Origin: JBJXFE01 sp046153875
GTDB lineage: Bacteria > Planctomycetota > Phycisphaerae > Phycisphaerales > UBA1924
Length of the DNA stretch: 5,676 nt
NCBI GenBank assembly: GCA_046153875.1
Contig: JBJXFE010000068.1
Span: 1 to 5,676 of the forward strand
Reading direction: 5' to 3'
Part shown: one piece after another, positions 1 through 5,459 of the stretch
Position numbering within the stretch: position 1 is the stretch's first letter
How the letters are laid out: each line of letters opens with the position of its first letter
Notes under the pieces: generated by a model
What the model was told of the DNA's origin: nothing
Seen by the model: only the letters and a program-made list of their open reading frames with translations
Database searches by the model: none
Made by a program: the position numbers and the translations under genes

Positions 1-787
1 GGCGTTCGACGGCCCGACCGACCGCCTCGAATCGATCCTGCCCGCGGCCCGCGAGCTGCTCGAACGGGTCGCCCGCGACCTGGCCCGCCGCGAGAGCGGG
101 TGCCGGGCCCTGACCCTGCGGCTGGACCGCTCGGACCTGCCGCCGGAGCGGGTGCGGCTGCGGACGTCTCGCCCGACCCGCGACGCGGCCCACCTCTGGT
201 CGCTCCTGCGGCCCGGGATCGAGAACGCGCACCTGGGGTTCGGCGTGGACGGGCTGCGGCTGGAGGCCGGGGGCCTGGCGCGGCTGCGGCACGAGCAGGC
301 GACGCGCTGGGACGAGCGGGCCGCCGCGGACGCGGCGCGCGACGCCGACGCGGCCCGCCTCGTGGACGCGATCGCGGCCCGTCTCGGGCCCGAGGCCGTG
401 CTGCGCGCGGAGCCCGCCGCGTCGTACACACCCGAGCGGGCGTTCACGCTCCGCCCGGTCGCCTCCATCCCCGACGCGATCGGCGAACCGCCCGCGGCGG
501 AGTCGTGCGGACCGGCGACCGACCGGCCGTCGCTCCTCCTGGGCCGCCCCGTTCCCATCGACGCGGTGCTGCTCGTCCCCGACGGCCCGATCGTCTCGCT
601 GCGGATCGGCGGCGCGCCGCGCCGCATCTCTTCCTGCTCGGCCCCGGAGCGGATCGAGCCCGAGTGGTGGCGCGGTCAGCACGGCGCGCGGGACTACTTC
701 AAGGTGCAGGACCAGGACGGGCGATGGCTCTGGGTGTTCCGCGACCCGGCCAACGGCCGCTGGTTCCTGCACGGCGAGTGGGCCTAG
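1..787 (+). CDS. imuB: ImuB, inactive Y-family DNA polymerase homologue (C-terminal 261 residues, 5' partial)
   Basis: The frame is open from base 2 to a TAG at 785-787, so only the C-terminal 261 residues are visible; family members are roughly 500 residues. ImuB is a Y-family polymerase relative without catalytic residues that acts as the hub of the ImuA-ImuB-DnaE2 mutasome, linking DnaE2 to the sliding clamp in damage-induced translesion synthesis. Visible residues 1-90 look like the end of the little-finger region (ending near HLGFGVDGLRLEA). A charged Ala/Arg/Asp-rich linker follows at about 91-118, then the family-typical stretch RLGPEAVLRAEP...YTPERAF (about 127-150). The final domain (about 165-261) has RPVPIDAVLLVPDGP, ERIEPEWWRG, ARDYFKVQDQDGRWLWVFRD and GRWFLHGEWA, which is the C-terminal domain typical of ImuB-like proteins. 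The stop lies two bases before the dnaE2 start, implying one operon. No QLxLF-type clamp motif is seen in this part. The catalytic-domain portion cannot be assessed here. Confidence 0.9.
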   Translation, partial: AFDGPTDRLESILPAARELLERVARDLARRESGCRALTLRLDRSDLPPERVRLRTSRPTRDAAHLWSLLRPGIENAHLGFGVDGLRLEAGGLARLRHEQATRWDERAAADAARDADAARLVDAIAARLGPEAVLRAEPAASYTPERAFTLRPVASIPDAIGEPPAAESCGPATDRPSLLLGRPVPIDAVLLVPDGPIVSLRIGGAPRRISSCSAPERIEPEWWRGQHGARDYFKVQDQDGRWLWVFRDPANGRWFLHGEWA

Positions 788-789
788 CC

Positions 790-3700
790 GTGCCCGACTC
801 CGGCCCGTCCAAGCCGCGGCCCCACCCCGCGCTCGCGAGCCCGCGGGACGCCGCGCCGCGCCGAACTCCCACCAGCCACGGCTACGCGGAGTTGCAGGTC
901 ACGACCAACTTCACGTTCCTGACCGGCGGGAGCCACCCCGAGGAGTTCGCGGCCCGCGCGGCCGAGCTGGGCCACCGCGCCGTGGCGATCACCGACCGCA
1001 ACACGCTCGCCGGGATCGTGCGGGCCCACGTCGCGGCGAAGAGCGCCGGCCTGCCGCTCGTCGTCGGCACGCGGATCGAGCTGGCCGACCCCGCCGGGCT
1101 GTCGGTCCTCGTCTACCCGACCGACCGCGCCGCCTACGGACGGCTGTGCCGCCTGCTGACGCTCGGCAAGCGGCGGGCGGAGAAGGGCGGGTGCCGCCTG
1201 GCGCTGGCGGACCTGGTTGAGCACGCGGACGGGCTGCTCGCCGTCGCCGTGCCGCCCGCGGAGCTCGGCGGCGAGTTCCGGGAGCGCCTGCGGCAACAGC
1301 GGGGCGTGTTCGACGGCGACCGGCTCTCGCTGGCGCTGCGCCGCGGGTACCACCAGGGCGACGAGGCCCGGGTCCGCGCCGTCGCCGCGCTGGGCGCGGA
1401 CGCCCGCGTCCCCCTCGTCGCGGTCAACGACGTTCACTACCACGTCCCCGAGCGCCGCCCGCTCCAGGACGTTCTCACGTGCATCCGTGAGGGAACGACC
1501 ATCGACCGCGCGGGGTTCCGGCTCTTCCAGAACGCCGAGCGGCACCTCAAGCCCCCCGAGGAGATGGCCCGGCTCTTCGCGGACCACCCGGCGGCGGTCG
1601 CGCGGACCGTCGAGATCGCCGAGCGCGCCGCAGGACCGGGCAGGTTCACCCTCGACCAGATCCGCTACGACTACCCCGACGAGGTGGTGCCGCCCGGGAC
1701 GACGCCGTCCGAGCACCTCGCCGCGCTGACATGGGCGGGCGCGGCGGGCCGCTACCCCCGCGGCGTGCCGCCGGGCGTGCGGGCCCAGATCGACCACGAG
1801 CTGCGGCTCATCGACGAGCTGAAGTACGCGCCGTACTTCCTGACCGTCCACGACCTCGTCGCGTTCGCGGTCTCGCGGGGCATCCTCTGCCAGGGGCGCG
1901 GGGCCGCCGCCAACTCGGCCGTCTGCTACGCGCTGGGCGTCACCGCCGTGGACCCCGACCGCGTGAACGTCCTCTTCGAGCGGTTCATCAGCCGCGAGCG
2001 GGACGAGCCCCCGGACATCGACATCGACTTCGAGCATGAGCGCCGCGAGGAGGCCATCCAGTACCTCTACGCCAAGTACGGGCGCGAACGCGCGGCCCTG
2101 ACCGCCGAGGTCATCTCGTACCGGGGCCGCAGCGCGATCCGCGAGGTCGGCAAGGCGATGGGCCTCTCCCTCGACGCGGTGGACCGCCTGGCGAAGGACA
2201 CCGACTGGTGGAACGAGGCGACCGGCCCGGCGCGCTTGCGCGAACTCGGGCTCGACCCGGGTGACACACGCCTGATGACCGCCATCGCCCTGGCGGGCGA
2301 GTTGAAGGGGTTCCCGAGGCATCTCTCCCAGCACGTCGGGGGGTTCGTGCTCACCCGCTCCCCGCTGTGCGAGCTCGTCCCCATCGAGAACGCCGCGATG
2401 GAGGGCCGCACCGTCGTCGAGTGGGACAAGGACGACCTGGACGCGATGGGGATGCTCAAGGTGGACGTGCTCGGGCTCGGGATGCTCACGTGCATCCGCA
2501 AGAGCTTCGAGCTGGTCGAGCGGCACGGGGGCGGAGGAGGGGGAGGGGGAGGGGGAGGGGGAGCGCTGACGCTCGCGACGATCCCGCCCGAGGACCCTGC
2601 CGTCTACGACATGCTCTGCGCCGCCGACAGCGTCGGCGTCTTCCAGGTCGAGTCGCGGGCGCAGATGTCGATGCTCCCGCGCCTGCGGCCCCGCTGCTAC
2701 TACGACCTCGTGATCGAAGTCGCCATCGTCCGCCCGGGGCCGATCCAGGGGGACATGGTCCATCCTTATCTGCGGCGGCGCTGCGGCGAGGAGCCCGTGA
2801 CCTACGCCTCGCCCGGGATCGAGCGCGTCCTGGGACGGACGCTCGGCGTGCCGCTCTTCCAGGAGCAGGCGATGGCGCTGGCCGTGGTCGCGGCGGGGTT
2901 CACGCCCGGCGAGGCCGACCAGCTCCGCCGCGCCATGGCCGCGTGGGGCCGCAGCGGGGACGCCATCCGGCGGTTCGAGGGGAAGCTCATCGACGGCATG
3001 GTCGCGCGCGGGTACGCCGAGGAGTTCGCCCGCCGCTGCTCCGAGATGATCCGGGGGTTCAGCGGGTACGGCTTCCCCGAGTCGCACGCCGCCAGCTTCG
3101 CGCTGCTCGTCTACGCCTCGGCGTGGCTCAAGCTCCGCCACCCCGCGGCCTTCGCCGCGTCGCTCATCAACAGCCAGCCGATGGGGTTCTACCAGCCCGC
3201 CCAGATCGTCCGCGACGCGCAGGCCCACGGCGTCGAGGTCCGGCCCGTGGACGCCAACCGCAGCGCGTGGGACTGCACGCTGGAGCCGGGCGGGCACGCG
3301 CCGGGCCAAGGGGGGCCGGCGTTGCGGCTGGGCATGCGCCTCGTCCAGGGCCTCGGGCAGGCCGACGCCGACCGCATCGCCGCGACCGTCAGCGCCCACG
3401 GACCGTTCGGCTCGCTGGGATCGCTCCGGCGGCGCTCGGGCGTCCGCGTCGCGCCCCTGCGGCGGCTCGCCGAGGCCGACGCCTTCGCGTCGATGGACCT
3501 CCCGCGCCGCGACGCGCTCTGGGCCCTCCAGGCGCTACGCGACGAGCCGCTCCCGCTGTTCGAGGACGCGGAGCCCGCGCGCGAGCCCTGCCCGGCGCTG
3601 CCCGCGGCCGAGCCGCCCGCCGAGGTCCGCGAGGACTACCGCGCCGTCGGCCTCTCCCTCAAGGCCCACCCCGTGGCGTTCGCGCGCGCCGACCTCGCGG

Positions 3701-4032
3701 CCCAGGGCGTCATCCCCAACGCGGAACTCGCCGACCCCGCCGCGTCGCCCCAGGGCCGCCGCGTCCGCGTCGCCGGCCTCGTGCTCGTCCGCCAGCGGCC
3801 CGGCACCGCCTCGGGCATCCTCTTCATGACCCTCGAGGACGAGACCGGCGTCGCCAACCTGATCGTGCGGCCCAGGGTCTACGAGCGCTGCCGCCGCGCG
3901 GCGCGGCACGCCAGCGCCGTCGTCTGCGAGGGCGTCGTCGAGCGCCGCGGCGAGGTCGTCCACGTGCTCGCCCGCGCGATCCTCGACATGGGCGGAGCCC
4001 AGCCCAGCGCGGGGTCGCGGGACTTCCACTGA
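790..4032 (+). CDS. dnaE2: DnaE2 / ImuC, error-prone DNA polymerase III alpha subunit
   Basis: This 1080-residue protein (usual size about 1050-1100) is the translesion polymerase of the SOS mutasome; it extends DNA past lesions at low fidelity, recruited through ImuB. I chose GTG at 790: it directly follows the imuB stop, family homology starts soon after at YAELQVTTNF (residue 32), and the frame further upstream overlaps imuB. Residues 1-31 are a Pro/Arg-rich lead. A PHP domain (about 32-230) lacks canonical metal ligands: the positions matching HxxxH are E34 and T38. The polymerase core shows QGRGAAANSAV (from 368), PDIDIDF (aspartates 409, 411 and 413) and KVDVLGL (D559), which supply the acidic catalytic residues, so the enzyme looks active. 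RPGPIQGDMV (from 648) and SGYGFPESHAASF (from 758) follow. Helix-hairpin-helix (about 845-910) and OB-fold (about 988-1065) regions come next, and the protein ends in SRDFH, which I recall as typical of DnaE2. Oddity: twelve consecutive glycines at 580-591. A weak GAGTGG lies upstream; translation is probably coupled to imuB. Confidence 0.96.
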   Translation: MPDSGPSKPRPHPALASPRDAAPRRTPTSHGYAELQVTTNFTFLTGGSHPEEFAARAAELGHRAVAITDRNTLAGIVRAHVAAKSAGLPLVVGTRIELADPAGLSVLVYPTDRAAYGRLCRLLTLGKRRAEKGGCRLALADLVEHADGLLAVAVPPAELGGEFRERLRQQRGVFDGDRLSLALRRGYHQGDEARVRAVAALGADARVPLVAVNDVHYHVPERRPLQDVLTCIREGTTIDRAGFRLFQNAERHLKPPEEMARLFADHPAAVARTVEIAERAAGPGRFTLDQIRYDYPDEVVPPGTTPSEHLAALTWAGAAGRYPRGVPPGVRAQIDHELRLIDELKYAPYFLTVHDLVAFAVSRGILCQGRGAAANSAVCYALGVTAVDPDRVNVLFERFISRERDEPPDIDIDFEHERREEAIQYLYAKYGRERAALTAEVISYRGRSAIREVGKAMGLSLDAVDRLAKDTDWWNEATGPARLRELGLDPGDTRLMTAIALAGELKGFPRHLSQHVGGFVLTRSPLCELVPIENAAMEGRTVVEWDKDDLDAMGMLKVDVLGLGMLTCIRKSFELVERHGGGGGGGGGGGGALTLATIPPEDPAVYDMLCAADSVGVFQVESRAQMSMLPRLRPRCYYDLVIEVAIVRPGPIQGDMVHPYLRRRCGEEPVTYASPGIERVLGRTLGVPLFQEQAMALAVVAAGFTPGEADQLRRAMAAWGRSGDAIRRFEGKLIDGMVARGYAEEFARRCSEMIRGFSGYGFPESHAASFALLVYASAWLKLRHPAAFAASLINSQPMGFYQPAQIVRDAQAHGVEVRPVDANRSAWDCTLEPGGHAPGQGGPALRLGMRLVQGLGQADADRIAATVSAHGPFGSLGSLRRRSGVRVAPLRRLAEADAFASMDLPRRDALWALQALRDEPLPLFEDAEPAREPCPALPAAEPPAEVREDYRAVGLSLKAHPVAFARADLAAQGVIPNAELADPAASPQGRRVRVAGLVLVRQRPGTASGILFMTLEDETGVANLIVRPRVYERCRRAARHASAVVCEGVVERRGEVVHVLARAILDMGGAQPSAGSRDFH
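2527..2562 (+). repeat. Poly-glycine simple repeat, (GGGGGA)4 core, inside dnaE2
   Basis: Twelve consecutive glycine codons occur here; the last eight (2539-2562) are four perfect tandem copies of the hexamer GGGGGA, and the first four (GGG GGC GGA GGA) are an imperfect extension. The tract falls between catalytic D559 (KVDVLGL) and the conserved PAVYDMLCAADSVGVFQVESRAQM segment, where relatives carry a short variable loop. A whole-hexamer gain or loss changes the protein by two glycines, whereas a single-base slip in a G5 run would break the frame. Four G5 runs separated by single A bases also fit a G-quadruplex motif on the coding strand and in the mRNA. Confidence 0.9.
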
Positions 4033-4085
4033 CGCCCTGCGCGAGGCGTCAGTGCCTGCCGAGTTACGCCCTTGGCGCAGGGCGT
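4032..4085. repeat. 11-bp inverted repeat with nested stems at the dnaE2 3' end
   Basis: ACGCCCTGCGC (4032-4042) is perfectly complementary to GCGCAGGGCGT (4075-4085), with a 32-base loop. Inside the loop, GGCGT (4045-4049) pairs with ACGCC (4066-4070), extending the structure after a small internal loop. The left arm begins at the last base of the dnaE2 stop codon. The element sits between convergent genes, so it may stabilise the 3' end or halt transcription from both sides, but that role is inferred. Confidence 0.75.
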
Positions 4086-4086
4086 A
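4065..4086. terminator. Candidate bidirectional terminator hairpin
   Basis: TACGCCCT (4065-4072) pairs with AGGGCGTA (4079-4086) as an 8-bp stem with a 6-base loop. It competes with the longer 11-bp pairing because both use the same right arm. Its position between the convergent dnaE2 and zinc-ribbon genes is where a shared terminator is expected. No T-tract follows on either strand, so a classical intrinsic terminator is not supported; it may be a Rho-assisted or structure-only 3' end. Confidence 0.35.
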
Positions 4087-4098
4087 GCCCGACGGACA

Positions 4099-4578
4099 TC
4101 ATGACGGCGCAGTCGCCCGCGCTACCCCACACTCCGGGCACATCGCCCCCGGCGCCAGCCCCGCGAGGTCGTAGCCGCAGGCCGCGCAGCAACCCGGCTT
4201 CGCCCGTCGCCGGTCGCGCCGCCATAGCCAAGCGGTCGGGATGCCCGCCGCCAACAGGATGATCCACAGAGGAATCATGAGCATCTGCCCGCCGAACTCG
4301 CGGTGCGGGAGCCAGAGCATGGGTTCCATTGGACTACGCGGTTCGAACGCCCAACTTGCGCTCGCCGTGGCGGGGCCTGGGACTCCGGCGTACACCCGCG
4401 CGATGACCAGGCACCCCTGCGCCACTCCAACCGCCCCGACATGACCCGACGGGCCGGTGGAAGTGCGGATGACCGACCACCAAAGGCTTGAAACCCACGC
4501 CGGGACGAGCCCCACGCAGACCAGAAAGCCGCCCCACTGCGCGGCTCGTCTGACGCGAAATCGCGGGCGGCGGGGCAT
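4099..4578 (-). CDS. Two-helix membrane protein with C-terminal CGYDL/CPECG zinc ribbon, function unknown
   Basis: The protein has 159 residues if it starts at ATG 4576-4578; a GTG directly before it (4579-4581) would add one residue and cannot be excluded. In numbering that includes that extra residue, a basic N-terminus (RRPRFRVRR) precedes a first hydrophobic segment at about 18-38. A non-cytoplasmic region of about 60 residues is likely to follow, then a second hydrophobic segment at about 101-120 (LMIPLWIILLAAGIPTAWLW) and the basic stretch RRDRRR. The tail has two CxxC pairs, C132/C135 in CAACGYDL and C148/C151 in CPEC, forming a probable cytoplasmic zinc ribbon. I recognise this architecture as recurrent and uncharacterised in Phycisphaerales-type planctomycetes, and no biochemical role is known to me. 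It converges on dnaE2 and is divergent from the secreted-protein gene. Only a weak AGG lies upstream of the start. The hydrophobic segments and Cys pairs argue strongly that the minus strand is the coding one. Confidence 0.82.
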   Translation of the reverse strand: MPRRPRFRVRRAAQWGGFLVCVGLVPAWVSSLWWSVIRTSTGPSGHVGAVGVAQGCLVIARVYAGVPGPATASASWAFEPRSPMEPMLWLPHREFGGQMLMIPLWIILLAAGIPTAWLWRRDRRRAKPGCCAACGYDLAGLAPGAMCPECGVARATAPS

Positions 4579-4602
4579 CACCAGAGCCTACGCGAGATCC
4601 GC

Positions 4603-4618
4603 GAGGTGCTTTCACCTC
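4603..4618. promoter_or_regulatory. Palindrome GAGGTG-CTTT-CACCTC in the divergent intergenic region
   Basis: This is a perfect 6-bp inverted repeat with a 4-base centre, between the start of the minus-strand zinc-ribbon gene and the secreted-protein gene. Its right half overlaps the candidate -35 element (4611-4616), so a bound regulator could block that promoter, and it could affect both divergent genes. It could equally form a small RNA hairpin in the leader of the minus-strand gene. A 6-bp match is short and may be chance. Confidence 0.35.
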
Positions 4619-4638
4619 AATGATCGTCCTGGTACAGT
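4611..4638 (+). promoter_or_regulatory. Candidate sigma70-type promoter for the secreted-protein gene
   Basis: TTCACC (4611-4616) and TACAGT (4633-4638) are separated by 16 bases; each matches four of six consensus positions. Transcription would begin near 4645, giving a very short leader that starts at about the ribosome binding site. Promoter consensus in this lineage is uncertain. Confidence 0.35.
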
Positions 4639-4644
4639 GGTCGC

Positions 4645-4650
4645 GAGGAG
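4645..4650 (+). promoter_or_regulatory. Ribosome binding site deciding the secreted-protein start
   Basis: GAGGAG lies eight bases before ATG 4659. It favours that start over the in-frame ATG at 4620, which has no purine-rich sequence ahead of it. The chosen start also yields a clean signal peptide. Confidence 0.75.
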
Positions 4651-4658
4651 AGAAAGAG

Positions 4659-5366
4659 ATGAACACTCGCTGCACAGCGATCTCGGGCGCGGTCCTCGCC
4701 GTCATGCCAGCGGTGGCGCGCGCGGACATCTTGTTCGACCAGCCGTGCAGCGTCCCCTTCTTGGTGGCGGAGGGGGTGCGGGGGTTCCTTTCCGAGACCG
4801 ACGGCCAGAAACTCTGCGACGACTTCACTCTGACCGCCGACAGCACGATCACGCACGTCCGATGGGCCGGCAGCTATCGCACAACTTTCGTGCCGAACCT
4901 TGGCAACCCGTGGTCGGTGGGGTCTGCGGTGTCGTTCCAACTACGGTTTTTCAACTTTGCGGGCCTAGTCCCGATGAACGACCCCTTCGCGTCCGTGGAC
5001 GTTCAAGCCAACGTCGTGGGCATCCTTGGTCAAGTCCAGGGGTTCAATATCTACGAGTACGAGGCCGCGGTACCGGTGCTGCCGACTCTTGCCGGCGGCG
5101 TGCGTTATGCGGTAGCCATCCTTGAGAGCGCGCCGGCGACGATTCCGGCTCAATCGTTGTGGGTCATCTCCCCGCACACCGCCCAGTCTGTGTCGTGGGT
5201 GTATGTGAACCCTTGGCAGCCGAACCTCGGCGGTTCCTCATCGGCCTTTGCGTTCCAACTTCGCGGCGAGGTCGTTCCCGCGCCCGGCGGCTGGGGCGCT
5301 CTCGTCGTCGCCGCGGCGTGGTGCGGCCGCCGCAGACGCCAGGTCGGATCACGCCGCACGCCTTGA
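4659..5366 (+). CDS. Secreted protein with C-terminal PEP-CTERM-like (PAPG) sorting tail, function unknown
   Basis: The 235-residue protein starts at ATG 4659, chosen for the GAGGAG site and because it places a signal peptide at the N-terminus. Residues 1-22 (MNTRCTAISGAVLAVMPAVARA) have a basic start, a hydrophobic core and an ARA cleavage site before DILFDQP. The mature part is rich in beta-type sequence: DDFTLTADSTITHVRWAGSY (54-73), VSFQLRFFNF (91-100), then FNIYEYEAAVPV, VRYAVAILES and a late AFAFQLRGEVVP. I see no catalytic motif; the DDF...ITHVRWAGSY pattern recalls planctomycete secreted proteins with a jelly-roll-like fold, though that is inference. The tail has PAPG (207-210), a short hydrophobic run (211-222) and RRRR (224-227). 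This is a tripartite exosortase/archaeosortase-type signal, in which the tail is cleaved and the protein anchored at or beyond the cell surface. Eight residues follow the basic cluster, more than usual. C30 and C53 could form a disulfide. It appears monocistronic. Confidence 0.85.
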   Translation: MNTRCTAISGAVLAVMPAVARADILFDQPCSVPFLVAEGVRGFLSETDGQKLCDDFTLTADSTITHVRWAGSYRTTFVPNLGNPWSVGSAVSFQLRFFNFAGLVPMNDPFASVDVQANVVGILGQVQGFNIYEYEAAVPVLPTLAGGVRYAVAILESAPATIPAQSLWVISPHTAQSVSWVYVNPWQPNLGGSSSAFAFQLRGEVVPAPGGWGALVVAAAWCGRRRRQVGSRRTP

Positions 5367-5459
5367 TCAATGCGGGGAGTGGTTGTACCTCAAGGAATTA
5401 CCGCCGGGTATCGCTTTGGTGGAAGAGGCGAAACCCGGGGGACATTCAGGAGGACCGCC
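5367..5459 (+). other. Intergenic leader before the recombinase gene
   Basis: The frame stays open from an ATG at 5370, and that ATG is in frame with the downstream gene, but its codons (GTT, GTA, CCT, CAA, ATT, TAT, TTT, AGA) lack the strong G/C third-position bias seen elsewhere and no ribosome site precedes it. It is therefore best read as an untranslated leader. TTGTAC (5383-5388) could be a -35 element, but I see no well-spaced -10 partner. TTGATCAA (5363-5370), overlapping the upstream stop, is a perfect 8-bp palindrome of uncertain meaning. Confidence 0.5.
5448..5453 (+). promoter_or_regulatory. Strong ribosome binding site for the recombinase start
   Basis: A perfect AGGAGG lies six bases before GTG 5460. 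It is the strongest Shine-Dalgarno sequence in the window and decides the start in favour of GTG 5460 over ATG 5370. Confidence 0.8.

Noticed and set aside
100..789. Upstream extension of the dnaE2 frame to a GTG at 100
   Set aside because: It overlaps the well-supported imuB C-terminus out of frame and gives Arg/Ala/Gly/Pro-rich nonsense; DnaE2 homology starts only after 790.
784..3399. An 871-codon open frame on the minus strand opposite dnaE2
   Set aside because: It is a composition artefact: the high-GC third positions of dnaE2 remove stops on the opposite strand. The translation is low-complexity Arg/Val/Ala/Gly/Asp/Glu/Leu with no recognisable domain, while the plus strand encodes a full DnaE2.
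2367..4262. A 631-codon Arg-rich plus-strand open frame
   Set aside because: It lies out of frame within dnaE2, the translation is Arg/Ala/Pro-biased without domains, and its tail runs antisense through the zinc-ribbon gene.
4340..4352. GGTTCGAAC, resembling a tRNA T-arm and an 8-bp palindrome
   Set aside because: No acceptor, D or anticodon stems can be assembled around it; it encodes Phe-Glu-Pro of the minus-strand membrane protein.
4457..5125. Plus-strand 222-codon frame overlapping the secreted-protein gene
   Set aside because: Out of frame with the signal-peptide and PAPG-tailed protein, no ribosome site, Arg-rich shadow translation.
5370..5459. ATG 5370 as the recombinase start, adding 30 residues
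   Set aside because: No ribosome site, poor G/C third-position bias, and a perfect AGGAGG marks GTG 5460 instead; kept only as an alternative.
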